Below, in pieces: positions 35,948-45,419 of a stretch of 64,000 nucleotides of DNA (position 1 is the stretch's first letter; each line of letters starts with the position of its first letter). Origin of the DNA: Chthonomonadales bacterium (GTDB lineage: Bacteria > Armatimonadota > Chthonomonadetes > Chthonomonadales > CAJBBX01); the NCBI GenBank assembly GCA_013360745.1, contig JABWBA010000008.1:1-64000 (forward strand), written 5' to 3'. The notes beneath the pieces were generated by a model. The model did no database searches, was not told the origin of the DNA, and was given only the letters and a program-made list of their open reading frames with translations. The translations under genes and the position numbers were made by a program.

Positions 35948-36613
35948 CTATTTGGCGTTCAGGTCCTTGATGACCTCGTCCGATATATCAACGCCAGCGT
36001 AGACGGCAACCTGCACATCGAAGACGATCGCGAGGCCCTTCTTCTCTGCAACTTTCTTGACCGAGGCGCGAAACGCTTTGGTTAACTGTTCTTGATTGGC
36101 CATACCGAAGTCACGAAGGGCGGCGTCTTCTTCGTCCCGCACCTGTGCGATCGTCTGTTCTGCACGGTTCCGTGCTGCATCGGCATCCCTCAACCTCTGC
36201 CTGTCGGCATCGGTGAGGTCCTTATCGGGCTTCTGCATCAGCGCCGCGATCTCGCCCGTAAGACGGATACCCTTGTCGGTGAGCTCTTTCGCTCTGGCCG
36301 TATCGGCGGCGGTCCGACTGGCGGGCGCCTTGGCCTCAATCGCATCGAGTTCCTTATGCTCCTCAGGAGACAGATACGGCATGTTGACCCAGCGCTGGAC
36401 CCTTGCGTTCGCCCGTCCCTGGCGAGCTGTGAGTTCTGTCTGCGCGACCTGCATCGCCTTATACTCTTTGGTGACCCGCTGGACATCAACCGTGGCAAAC
36501 GCCGATCCGCCCGCCGATTTTGAACCCTGCCCCAGGGCGTTGACCGCCACAAACACACACGCCACAGCGCCGGCCAGGACCGCCAGTCGCCAGGGCGTCA
36601 AGGACTTCACCAT
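35948..36613 (-). CDS. skp: Periplasmic chaperone Skp/OmpH-like
   Basis: A 221-residue exported protein with a hydrophobic signal (about 8-28) and the OmpH opening strand FATVDVQRVTKEYKAMQ. Long charged alpha-helical arms follow, then a closing segment with GLAIVFDVQVAVYAGVDIS that matches the C-terminal strand of Skp (VVYAxxxVDIT-like). In other bacteria Skp carries unfolded outer-membrane proteins to the Bam complex. The start at 36613 has GGAGGA 7 bases before it, and a promoter lies at 36645-36673. It is longer than E. coli Skp (161 residues), with an insertion in the arm region. Confidence 0.85.
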   Translation of the reverse strand: MVKSLTPWRLAVLAGAVACVFVAVNALGQGSKSAGGSAFATVDVQRVTKEYKAMQVAQTELTARQGRANARVQRWVNMPYLSPEEHKELDAIEAKAPASRTAADTARAKELTDKGIRLTGEIAALMQKPDKDLTDADRQRLRDADAARNRAEQTIAQVRDEEDAALRDFGMANQEQLTKAFRASVKKVAEKKGLAIVFDVQVAVYAGVDISDEVIKDLNAK

Positions 36614-36644
36614 ACTCGTATCCTCCATTCCGAAAGGCCCGGCC

Positions 36645-36673
36645 ATTATAGCACCGGCGCCATGAACCTAGAA
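36645..36673 (-). promoter_or_regulatory. Internal promoter of the skp-lpx segment
   Basis: On the minus strand TTCTAG (36673-36668), a 17-base spacer, then TATAAT (36650-36645) with the extended -10 TGC directly before it. The -35 is weak, but a perfect extended -10 usually compensates. Its TAG is the bamA stop codon. Transcription would begin near 36638, 25 bases before skp. Confidence 0.7.
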
Positions 36674-38500
36674 CACATGCCCGATGCTGAAATGGGTGCG
36701 AGCCCCCTCGCTGCCGAAGCCCTGGTCGATCCGGATCGGGCCGATAGGCGTCACTACGCGCAGACCAAGGCCGAAGCCAACGGCAAGGTTGAAACCGTCA
36801 TGCTGGACAAGGTTTGAAAATCGCACGCCGGAGTACGGACCGCCCCACGCATCACCAGCGTCGAGGAAGAGCACACCCGTGAGGCTCTGAGCCAGCGGAG
36901 CGCGCAACTCGGCGGAAGCCAGGATCATCTGCTTGCCCCAGAAACGATCTTCTCTGTATCCCCGCAGCGTCTCTGCGCCGCCGACGAAGAACTGCTCGAA
37001 GAATGGGGCCGTACCCCCGACTATTCCTCCTGAGAGGCGGAAGGCCAGTACATTCCGACGGTCTTTGGCGTTTTTCCTTGGGCCGCCCAGGCTCAGGTAT
37101 CGGCGGGCATCAACCTGGAGTTTCTGGAAGTTCACGGTTCCAGTGACCGGGCTCGAGCCGCTCCCGGCCACAACGGGCTTCAGATCGGCCATCCCAATAT
37201 CCAGGCTATAGACCTCGAAGCCGCCGGAGCTCGGATCAAGGTCCAGATCTCTCGTATTATGGGTCACACGGCCGCTAGCGACCATGATCGGCCCCTTTTG
37301 CAGGGCTGCGGCGTCGGAAGGACTCAGATTCAGGGTCGGAAGGTTCACATCGTCGAATCTCAGGCCGATCGAACCTCGATAGACATCGCGGAACGGGCGG
37401 CTAAGCGTGATCTGAGCGCCACGGTGCATTTCGTAATAATCGTCACGGCCTCCGGTTGGCGTACCACCTGTACCTGACAGGCTCTGGGCGAATCGGTAGA
37501 CCGTCTTGTCGTAGATACTCGCCGAAAGGGATGTGTTCCGGCTATCGAGCCATGGCTCGGTAAATCCGAGCTCGAAGCTGTTCCGGTTGGCGAGGCCGCC
37601 AGTGTCCCAGCGAAGGCTGATTCCCTGCCCCCGGCCCATCAAGTTGCTCTCGACGATCTCGGCCCCACCGACGAGACTGTTCCGGCTGCTATAGCCGAGG
37701 AAGACGGATACGTTGCCGGTCCGTTTTTCCTCTAGATTGAGCGTAATGTCAACCAGGCCCGGCGTCTTGGGCACGATCGCCGGGGAAACGTCACCGAAGA
37801 GATTCGTGTTGAAGATGCGATAATAGTCGCGCTCAAAGACCGTAGCGTTATAGTACTCCCCCTTTCGCAGGCGCATCTCCCGGGTTACGACCCACGGCCG
37901 TGTCTTGTGGAGGCCGGTGATCTTCACTTCGTCTACCTTGGCCACCACAATCGGAATCTCAAGGATGCCGTTGGGCATCGAGAGATCGCCCGAGACTATT
38001 GCTAGATAGCCTTTAGATCGATAGTACTCCTGGATGGCTGTCGCATCGGCCCGTAGAATCGCGAGGTTGAGGACCAGTCCTTCTTTCGTCTGCATCAAAT
38101 CTCGGATCACTTTGGCTGGGACCGGACCCGTACCGGTGATATTGATCCCTTTGACGATGTCGTTCTCTTCGACTTCTATCGTCACCTCAGCGCCAGCCGC
38201 TGTTACGACCGCGACGATCTTGACAGCCTCCTCGGGATCATCGACACGGTTGGCCCCAAAGAGCTGGGTCGCCAGCAACCTGCGCTTAGCCTCATCGAGT
38301 TTCTGCTGGTTAACCGTCTCTCCGACTTTGAGACCCGAAGACGCAATAACCGTTTCGGAGTTCAGGTTGGTGTTACCCTTCACCGTGATCGCGGCGATGA
38401 CCGGATCTGCTCCCTGTCCCAGGGCCGCCGAGGCCGTCCAACCGATCGCCGCCATCACGCCAAGAATCGTGATCCCCATCCTGGGCAGTTGATATTTCAT
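36668..38500 (-). CDS. bamA: Outer-membrane protein assembly factor BamA
   Basis: A 610-residue Omp85 protein that inserts beta-barrel proteins into the outer membrane. It has a signal peptide (1-29, ending near ALGQG) and about three POTRA domains (about 30-265), fewer than the five of E. coli, as seen in some deep-branching diderms. A C-terminal 16-strand barrel follows, with ETLRGYREDRF in place of the VRGF loop-6 motif and a terminal phenylalanine (SIGHVF), the usual outer-membrane signal. The frame is open to 38752, but the ATG at 38500 with AGGAGGAG upstream starts the signal peptide. Confidence 0.93.
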   Translation of the reverse strand: MKYQLPRMGITILGVMAAIGWTASAALGQGADPVIAAITVKGNTNLNSETVIASSGLKVGETVNQQKLDEAKRRLLATQLFGANRVDDPEEAVKIVAVVTAAGAEVTIEVEENDIVKGINITGTGPVPAKVIRDLMQTKEGLVLNLAILRADATAIQEYYRSKGYLAIVSGDLSMPNGILEIPIVVAKVDEVKITGLHKTRPWVVTREMRLRKGEYYNATVFERDYYRIFNTNLFGDVSPAIVPKTPGLVDITLNLEEKRTGNVSVFLGYSSRNSLVGGAEIVESNLMGRGQGISLRWDTGGLANRNSFELGFTEPWLDSRNTSLSASIYDKTVYRFAQSLSGTGGTPTGGRDDYYEMHRGAQITLSRPFRDVYRGSIGLRFDDVNLPTLNLSPSDAAALQKGPIMVASGRVTHNTRDLDLDPSSGGFEVYSLDIGMADLKPVVAGSGSSPVTGTVNFQKLQVDARRYLSLGGPRKNAKDRRNVLAFRLSGGIVGGTAPFFEQFFVGGAETLRGYREDRFWGKQMILASAELRAPLAQSLTGVLFLDAGDAWGGPYSGVRFSNLVQHDGFNLAVGFGLGLRVVTPIGPIRIDQGFGSEGARTHFSIGHVF

Positions 38501-38552
38501 CAAGTAGAGCGCTCCTCCTACCGTGTTCACCCGTAACTCCTCGGATCTACGG

Positions 38553-39134
38553 TTAGTCATGATGTCCGCTGTAATACGGCCCGAGCCGGCGCCTGAGCAT
38601 CGCTCGAGCCCGTGACAATCGGGTCTTAACATTGTCCAGCGATATCCCCGTCGCGTCAGCAATCTCATTGTACGACAAGTCATGGAGTTCCCGAAGGACG
38701 ACCACCTCCCGGTAGTCGGGAGGGAGCGCCTCGATCGCCGCCATGATCTCATCCTTCAGCTCCGTCCGCTCTGCCAGCGTATGCGGAGCCTTTGTTTCAT
38801 CGGGTATCTCGCGCCCTCCAGCTCCGGCCTCGGCCCCGGGCGGAGGTTCATCCAGTGATACCGTCCGACCTATATCGGGCCTGCGGCGCCGTCGGAGGCG
38901 ATTTCGGCTCTGATTCAGCGCGATCTGATACAGCCATGTATAAACGTTCGCATCACCACGGAACTTGTGATAACTGCGATACGCGTTGATAAAGGTCTCC
39001 TGCGTAACATCCGCAGCCTCGTCATAATCGCCGAGTATCCGGTAGATGACGTTGAAGATCGGCTTTTCGTACCGAGCCACCAGGGCATCGAAGGTTCGAG
39101 GCGCATCGCTATCATCGAGCGGCCGACTAGGCAT
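38553..39134 (-). CDS. ECF sigma factor (RpoE/SigW type)
   Basis: A 193-residue two-domain extracytoplasmic-function sigma factor. Region 2 has DEAADVTQETFINAYRSY, and region 4 has LPPDYREVVVLRELHDLSY with a helix-turn-helix (YNEIADATGISLDNVKTRL). An acidic linker joins them. It sits between tamB and bamA, so control of outer-membrane assembly genes is a reasonable inference. No anti-sigma factor gene is adjacent, which is unusual for this group. I found no convincing ECF-type promoter in the gaps on either side. Confidence 0.88.
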   Translation of the reverse strand: MPSRPLDDSDAPRTFDALVARYEKPIFNVIYRILGDYDEAADVTQETFINAYRSYHKFRGDANVYTWLYQIALNQSRNRLRRRRRPDIGRTVSLDEPPPGAEAGAGGREIPDETKAPHTLAERTELKDEIMAAIEALPPDYREVVVLRELHDLSYNEIADATGISLDNVKTRLSRARAMLRRRLGPYYSGHHD

Positions 39135-39286
39135 CGATCCGTCCGCTTACCCCGAACCCCGACGGCAAACGGACTCGTGTGCCGACTAAGTGATCCCTGA
39201 CAGCGGTCTCCCTGGGCTCTACGAGGAGATAGCGACGCCAGGGCAGCGCCGTCATTCGGAAGCTCTTGATGGACGCACCCATGCAT

Positions 39287-42200
39287 TCAGAAACTATAGA
39301 CTCCTTCGAGCAGATATGCGTTCGCCTGTCGATCATCCAGACTCCAGGATAGGCGAAACCCGCTGCTCAGCCGCGCGCTGAGTCGGAACTCCCACTCACC
39401 CTGCTCTGCCATCATTTTATCGGCGCCCGATATCCTCCGCCAATAGCTCGCTTCGAACGGACCTATGAGGTTACGGGAGAGTCGCAGTACGAACGCTCCC
39501 GCGCGACTGTAGTCCATCGAGAACTCATCGAGCCCCAGTGATCTGCCCAACCCCAACCGATCCATCACATCCGGCAGCAGAGCTCCGCCAAGGTAGTCCA
39601 TCGCCTGTCCGATCAGGGCCGTTCCCGTATCTCCTCGTGGATTGAACACGGCTTCGATTGCAGATTGGCCGCCGAGAAGCGCGGTGACTTTTTGGGCAAG
39701 TCCCGCCTGGCTGAGGGCAAGATCCGGTGGATCGGCGCGGAAGCTGAGACGCAGACGGCTGTCCGTGCTGTTCTCTCCGGATGTATCGGCGGTGAGCAGA
39801 GGGCCTTGTGCATCGACGGTCACCCTGTATCGTCTCGTAGCTCCGGTAACGGACCGAGCCGTCATTCGTGCTGATGCCCTCAAATCGACGGCAACCTCCA
39901 GCCCTGCAGCCGCAGGGCTGGCGATCCCCGCCGCCGGATATCTCAGGTCAACCCTCCCGCCAGGGGCGATCGTGAACCGGGCCGTCGGAAATGAGAGTGT
40001 ACCCGCGCTGATGTAGTTCGATCCGGTCAGTCGCGGCTGGCTTAACGAGCCCGTTAGCCGGATCGGGGCGCCGCTTCTAGTCGCCATTGTGGCGTCGAGC
40101 CTGCTGTTGGTTACGCGTACATTGGGTCCGACGTTTGCCGAAAGATCGAAGGTCGGATCGATGATGCCTGGCCCGAAGGAACGCTGGAGCAAGGCTTCGG
40201 TTGCCGGCATCCGAACGGTGGTATCCCGTAACGCCACGGTACCGGCGATGTGGGGCGACAGGACGGCTCCCGTTATGGAGAGATCAACGCCGTTGACGCC
40301 GGGTCCTCCGCTGAGCATGCCGACTAATCGGCCGGTGGCGAAACCGGGGATGGGGGCCTCATCGAAGGTGAGGCTATTCGCGGTGATGCGCAGACCGTCC
40401 GAGTCCTCGCCAGTCTGAACGATCGGCAACGAACCGATGACATAGATACCACCGCTTGGTATTACGGTATCACCGTCGGCCCGTATCAGCTGGGCCATCG
40501 GTGCGTCGGAACTGGACGGTTTCAGGCCGACCTTCCCGTCCTGGATGGTGGCAACCATGTCTACATTACCGAGCCCGGTACGTAAACGACCGAATCGCAC
40601 ACGATCGGCGACGAGTCGGAGCTGTCCGTGAACGTCAATCGCCTTTGGATCGTCAAGTTCACCGGTGGCCAGCAGCCGGTAAGCATCGAGCGATCCGCTG
40701 ATCGTTACCTGCCCACCGGCCTTTCCGGTCGCAACCATACCGGACTGCGGCGCCAACGCTGTAATCGTCTCCAGCGACTGCTCAGGCAACCGGAGTTCGA
40801 TCTCAGCCCTCGCGTTCTCGGGTATATAGGGAGCCTCCCAGTGGAAGGGCATCGTCCCGTTGGCGTGTAACTCAACCGGCGTCCCTACGTAGGACGCACC
40901 AGTCCGCGATGCAATCGTCACAGCCACATCCGGAATCCGCAACTCCCCTTCCATGATGGTTGCCCCGATCACGCGAATACCCGGTAAGACGAAGGCGGGA
41001 CCCGAACCCGCGCCCGTATCTTGCTGCTCGAGCAGCACATCGCGAGCAGATGCATCAAGCCTAATGATCGGAGCCTCGGGCGATCCGCTAATCTCGGCAT
41101 TGACGGAATCGATGGCCCCCTTTAGCGCCCCGAAACGACTGGTTGGAGCCAACCACCGGGTTACCAGACCCAGATCGATTCCGCTAGCCGCAAGGGTCCC
41201 GCCGATCTCTTCGCCGTATTGGAGGAATCCCGAACCGTTGACCGCCATGTCGCCCGATATACCCGTAAGGTTCCGTATGTCAAGCCGATCCCTGGTCGAC
41301 GCAAGTTCCAGTGTAAACTGCTCCACGGGCACATCGCCAATCCTGAGGCTGGAGCTGGCTGCGTCGGCATAGACCTGGATATCCCGATCGCGGAGCTGCA
41401 TGGTATATCGAGACGCAAGCGACCCTTCGATAGGAGTTAACGCGGCCACGATCTGCCGGGACGGATCGGACGTGCCGCCTCGACGTGCGATCGGCATGCG
41501 TGACAAGGCGCGACGGATCGCACCGATCGACACATCGTCTGCGGTCCCGGACAGTGTTCCCTGGCGAGTATCAATATCGTATGTGAGATTCTCAAGCGCA
41601 AGGCGACCCGTTGCGCCCTCGATCCGGAACCGCGATCCCGCCTCGACGCTCTCCCCACCCGTGATGCGGTGTCCATCCAATCTCAGTCCTAGCTGTAGGG
41701 AACCAAGAGGTTCGTCGTTCAGGGTCAGCTCCGTCGTGTTCACGGCGGCAGAACCACGAAGCGTTGGCGCCTCTCCTACGACCACTCGTCCTTCGGTTTC
41801 GATATCGACTGCCACCGAACCTGCAACATCGGCGTAATCCTTCCACAGCGAACCCAGCGGCTCCAGCGGCACTCCGGCAGCTCTGACCGACAGCCTCGTC
41901 TGTCCATCGAATGAGTACGCGCCGTGTACCCGAACCTCGCCACCATAGAGATCGGCGCTCGCATCGGAGAGCTCGATGCCGTAGATGCCGTCCGATGGTT
42001 TCGCGTTCGCCGATGCGCGCACCGCAGAGAGATGGAGTTCGTCCAACCACAGGTCGTCGCAGCGAGCGTCGATATCAGCGATCGAAGGCGAAGATGCAGG
42101 ACCGTTGACGAGGGCCGAGGCCGAAGCCAATCCGATCACATCGCTCTGAAGGTCCAGCCGCCGCGCTAGCAGACCCAGCTCGAGTTGCTTCGCATCGGCG

Positions 42201-44344
42201 GATAGAGTCAGCCACGGACGGTCAAAGGGACGACGCAGAAGACCGTGCGCCGTAAGAACACTGGGCCAACGCACCACCTCCGCGTCGACCGCGATCGAAC
42301 GGGGCTGGCCCTGCACAAAGGCGGTCGCGTAGTCGACGTCCCAATCTTCATACTTCAGGCCATACCCATACAGAACGCCTTCCAGGGTCGGCGAGCTCCA
42401 ATCTCCGGAAATGCGCCCATCGCGAAGGTCAATGATTCCGGAGAGATCCTCGCGGTCCGGGCGGATGCTTAAAGCAGCTAGCCGCTGTAGCGGCAATCCG
42501 TCCGCCTCCAACCGAATATCCACACTGCCGCGACGAAGATCGACGGCGCCCTGTGCCACACAGACCGCATCGCCGTCCAGAAGGAGCGCGCGGTCGACCG
42601 TGAGCGCCGCACCGTCGAGTTGCGCTCGCACCTCCAATCGATCTGCCTCAATATTGTCGTATTTTGGCTTATATACTTGTACTATAAGATCGCCGCGTTG
42701 TGACGAAGGATCGCGGCTCATCCGTAGCCGCGCATCGGCCGACAGGCGTCCAGATACCTCGGCGCCGCCGGCAGCTGGCGCCATCAGGCCGGTATCGCGA
42801 AGGATTCCGTGCATTTCCGCAACCCGGACGCCACGCGCCTGCAGTACCCCATCGAACCTGCGATCGGCTGCCGTGTGATAGGCGCCATTCACATAGACCG
42901 TCCCGCCAGCGACAACGGCATCGCCCTGCAGGTAGGCCCGATCGCCGATCAGACGTCCCGCCAGGCGGACGCGCTGGAACTCGGCGCCGCGCATCGCGAT
43001 GCTCGGTGTTCGCCCAACAAACTGGACACGGGGTGCATCGACTGTGCCGGTTAGGTCCGCGCGGATCAACGCGGGCTCGACGACACGCAATCCGTTCACG
43101 AGTTGGCCGCGTCCTCTCAGCTCGACCGTTCCGGATAATGCAACCCTGTTGCGGACCTTGCGGACGGTGATCTGGCCAGCGGCGCGACCGTCCATCTCCA
43201 CCAATACGGCCCGTATCCGATCCGCTACGGTACGGGGCGCTGCACGATCGAGGTCCCTGAGGCGGGCTCCCGATGTCGACAATGCGATTGCGTACCCGGA
43301 GTCCTTGCCGGCCCTCCATTGACCCCGCAGCCGTATCGGAACGCGGCCGACCTCACCCTCTGCAGCATAGACAACCCGCTCGTCAGCGATCTGAACGGTT
43401 ACGCGCCTCGCCAGCGCCGGTTGTGGAGACCATGGAATACGTCCTCGCACATTTTGGATCTCGGCTTCCGCTGACCAACGCGATCGCCGCAATGCAGTCG
43501 CTCGATCGTTGAAATCCCACGCGAGCATCCCTGTGCCGCTGATCTGACCCGACCTGATCCGAACGCCGTTCGGCGACAACACTCTGTTGATCCACATTGG
43601 AAGGGTCGCGTCTTTTAGTGTCGCACCTAAGGTGAGATATGCAGGAGAGCTCTCCCAGCGCCCATAGACCGACACACGTCCACGGTCCGGGTCGCCGAAC
43701 GCTCCCGAGCCGATCCAGGAGATATCGCCTCGATTCTCGAACTGGATGCGTGCGGTGAGATCTCGGAGCTGGGTTTGTATGGGCGGCTCGTCGCTACGAC
43801 GCCCCCGAAGAAGAGCGTGGTCCGCGTAACGGATCGCTCCATCATCGAGCGACAACGACCCGATCCATCGACGGCCGGGCGGCCCTTCGGACTTCGGCAG
43901 CATCTTGACCCAGTTCAGCGTACCATCCGGCTCGCGTATCAGGGTTCCCCGAAGACCGGTGATCCGAACGTTCGATAACAAAGGCAAATCATCGCGCCCC
44001 CATCGATTCAGAATCCCGGAATCGAAGGGCGCTTCGATACGCTTCGCCGAAAGTACCTTCGATCGATCCTCCTGCGCCGCGTAGGGCACGGTCTCGATGG
44101 TAACCGCTGATAGCGAGATGCCGGTTGATCGGATCGTACAGTCCCCGATAGAGACCGAAGCGCGTAAATACCGTGAGGCCTCGGTCGACAGGACACGCCC
44201 CAGCAGAGCCTCAGAAGCGTTCCAGTACCGTCGAACTGCCGCCGTACCGATCATCAGGATCATCGCGACCGGCAGCAGATGCAGCGCCCAGATAACCAGA
44301 TGCGAGGGGATCGTTGAGGATCTCGAAATCACGCGTCTGCTCAT
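39287..44344 (-). CDS. tamB: TamB-like translocation and assembly module protein
   Basis: A 1685-residue AsmA/TamB-superfamily protein. An N-terminal membrane helix (about 14-40) anchors it in the inner membrane. A very long stretch of repeating beta-strand segments follows, with the DUF490 (TamB C-terminal) domain at about 1330-1685 (LTGSLSQPRLTGSNYISAG, then LRLSFRADPPDLALSQAGL). It ends in phenylalanine (LEGVYSF). TamB-like proteins form hydrophobic grooves that bridge the envelope and are linked to outer-membrane protein assembly and lipid transport. It lies upstream of the ECF sigma factor and bamA, matching tamB-bamA clusters of other diderms, and follows lipA by 35 bases. Confidence 0.9.
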   Translation of the reverse strand: MSRRVISRSSTIPSHLVIWALHLLPVAMILMIGTAAVRRYWNASEALLGRVLSTEASRYLRASVSIGDCTIRSTGISLSAVTIETVPYAAQEDRSKVLSAKRIEAPFDSGILNRWGRDDLPLLSNVRITGLRGTLIREPDGTLNWVKMLPKSEGPPGRRWIGSLSLDDGAIRYADHALLRGRRSDEPPIQTQLRDLTARIQFENRGDISWIGSGAFGDPDRGRVSVYGRWESSPAYLTLGATLKDATLPMWINRVLSPNGVRIRSGQISGTGMLAWDFNDRATALRRSRWSAEAEIQNVRGRIPWSPQPALARRVTVQIADERVVYAAEGEVGRVPIRLRGQWRAGKDSGYAIALSTSGARLRDLDRAAPRTVADRIRAVLVEMDGRAAGQITVRKVRNRVALSGTVELRGRGQLVNGLRVVEPALIRADLTGTVDAPRVQFVGRTPSIAMRGAEFQRVRLAGRLIGDRAYLQGDAVVAGGTVYVNGAYHTAADRRFDGVLQARGVRVAEMHGILRDTGLMAPAAGGAEVSGRLSADARLRMSRDPSSQRGDLIVQVYKPKYDNIEADRLEVRAQLDGAALTVDRALLLDGDAVCVAQGAVDLRRGSVDIRLEADGLPLQRLAALSIRPDREDLSGIIDLRDGRISGDWSSPTLEGVLYGYGLKYEDWDVDYATAFVQGQPRSIAVDAEVVRWPSVLTAHGLLRRPFDRPWLTLSADAKQLELGLLARRLDLQSDVIGLASASALVNGPASSPSIADIDARCDDLWLDELHLSAVRASANAKPSDGIYGIELSDASADLYGGEVRVHGAYSFDGQTRLSVRAAGVPLEPLGSLWKDYADVAGSVAVDIETEGRVVVGEAPTLRGSAAVNTTELTLNDEPLGSLQLGLRLDGHRITGGESVEAGSRFRIEGATGRLALENLTYDIDTRQGTLSGTADDVSIGAIRRALSRMPIARRGGTSDPSRQIVAALTPIEGSLASRYTMQLRDRDIQVYADAASSSLRIGDVPVEQFTLELASTRDRLDIRNLTGISGDMAVNGSGFLQYGEEIGGTLAASGIDLGLVTRWLAPTSRFGALKGAIDSVNAEISGSPEAPIIRLDASARDVLLEQQDTGAGSGPAFVLPGIRVIGATIMEGELRIPDVAVTIASRTGASYVGTPVELHANGTMPFHWEAPYIPENARAEIELRLPEQSLETITALAPQSGMVATGKAGGQVTISGSLDAYRLLATGELDDPKAIDVHGQLRLVADRVRFGRLRTGLGNVDMVATIQDGKVGLKPSSSDAPMAQLIRADGDTVIPSGGIYVIGSLPIVQTGEDSDGLRITANSLTFDEAPIPGFATGRLVGMLSGGPGVNGVDLSITGAVLSPHIAGTVALRDTTVRMPATEALLQRSFGPGIIDPTFDLSANVGPNVRVTNSRLDATMATRSGAPIRLTGSLSQPRLTGSNYISAGTLSFPTARFTIAPGGRVDLRYPAAGIASPAAAGLEVAVDLRASARMTARSVTGATRRYRVTVDAQGPLLTADTSGENSTDSRLRLSFRADPPDLALSQAGLAQKVTALLGGQSAIEAVFNPRGDTGTALIGQAMDYLGGALLPDVMDRLGLGRSLGLDEFSMDYSRAGAFVLRLSRNLIGPFEASYWRRISGADKMMAEQGEWEFRLSARLSSGFRLSWSLDDRQANAYLLEGVYSF

Positions 44345-44379
44345 CGGGACAGCGTGCCGTTCAAACGAGATCCGGACGC

Positions 44380-45261
44380 CTAATCTGAGCGCGACGCGAG
44401 GGCCGGGCGCACGCGCGGTGAGAACTGCTCGGCATGGTAACTGCTCCGAGTGAAGGGGGAGCTCGATACATGCCTGAAGCCGATCGACCGGGCCGCCTCC
44501 GCGTATTCCTCGAATCGGTCTGGATGGATGTACTCAACGACCGGAAGATGACGCATCGTTGGCCTGAGGTACTGGCCGATCGTGACGATCTCAACCTGCG
44601 CGGCGCGAAGGTCTTCGAGAGTTTGAATAACCTCGGCTCGCTCTTCGCCCAAGCCGACCATCAGGCCGGACTTGGTGACGAGGTCAGGATTGAGCTGTCG
44701 AACGGTACGGAGCACATCGAGACTGCGCTGGTAGCGACCTTGCGGGCGGACAGTCAGGGTGAGTCGATCGACTGTCTCGATATTATGGTTAAAGATATCG
44801 GGCTTTTCCTGTACTACGATGTCGATCAGATCCGCCCGCCCCGCGAAGTCCGGCGTGAGAACCTCCACGCCTGCCGATGGCATCAACTGATGAAGGTAAC
44901 GTATCGTAGCCGCAAAATGCCCCGCCCCCTTATCCGGGAGATCATCCCGCGTCACCGACGTTACTACGACATGGCGCAATCCCATGGAACGAGCGGTCTG
45001 TGCGACGCGTTCCGGCTCGTTCAGATCGGGGGGATTCGGCTTACCGACCTTGATGGCGCAGAAACCGCAGTTCCTCGTGCAAATGTCCCCGAGGATCATG
45101 AACGTAGCAGTTCTTCGAGACCAACATTCGCCCAGATTCGGGCAGCGAGCGCTCTCACAGACCGTATGCAGTTGCGCTGACCGCACCATCCGTTCCACCT
45201 CTGCAACGGTGGCTGGACTGGATACGCGCTTGGTAAGCCATGCTGGCAGACGACCGTTCAC
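44380..45261 (-). CDS. lipA: Lipoyl synthase
   Basis: A 293-residue radical SAM enzyme that inserts two sulfurs into protein-bound octanoyl groups. Both cluster motifs are present: the auxiliary CESARCPNLGEC and the radical SAM CTRNCGFCAI. The C-terminal RSSYHAEQ carries the final serine ligand (RSSY). The frame opens at 45315, but a GTG at 45261 has AGGAG 7 bases before it and lies just downstream of a predicted transcription start (about 45279), so I take it as the start. LipB is not adjacent. Confidence 0.94.
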   Translation of the reverse strand: MNGRLPAWLTKRVSSPATVAEVERMVRSAQLHTVCESARCPNLGECWSRRTATFMILGDICTRNCGFCAIKVGKPNPPDLNEPERVAQTARSMGLRHVVVTSVTRDDLPDKGAGHFAATIRYLHQLMPSAGVEVLTPDFAGRADLIDIVVQEKPDIFNHNIETVDRLTLTVRPQGRYQRSLDVLRTVRQLNPDLVTKSGLMVGLGEERAEVIQTLEDLRAAQVEIVTIGQYLRPTMRHLPVVEYIHPDRFEEYAEAARSIGFRHVSSSPFTRSSYHAEQFSPRVRPALASRSD

Positions 45262-45286
45262 ATTCACTCTCCTCGCTTGTCCCATT

Positions 45287-45315
45287 AGCGTACCGAATCG
45301 GGACGCGAAGGTCAA
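45287..45315 (-). promoter_or_regulatory. Promoter of lipA
   Basis: Minus-strand TTGACC (45315-45310), a 17-base spacer and TACGCT (45292-45287). The start would be near 45279, which excludes the upstream ATG candidates of lipA and supports the GTG at 45261. Confidence 0.55.
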
Positions 45316-45326
45316 TCAATCCCGCG

Positions 45327-45356
45327 TTGACGGCATACGAACGTACCACGCATAAT
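45327..45356 (+). promoter_or_regulatory. Promoter of the dehydrogenase-hpnCDE operon
   Basis: TTGACG (45327-45332), an 18-base spacer and CATAAT (45351-45356). It is back to back with the lipA promoter. Confidence 0.6.
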
Positions 45357-45419
45357 GCCCGTGTGATACGCGACGCGCGGGGCTCTAAGGCAGCCCTTCC
45401 ACCCAATCCCGAGACGACG

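Noticed and set aside
38501-38552. Possible ECF promoter between the sigma factor and bamA
   Set aside because: A GGAGTTA-like string is present but no matching -10 at the right distance.
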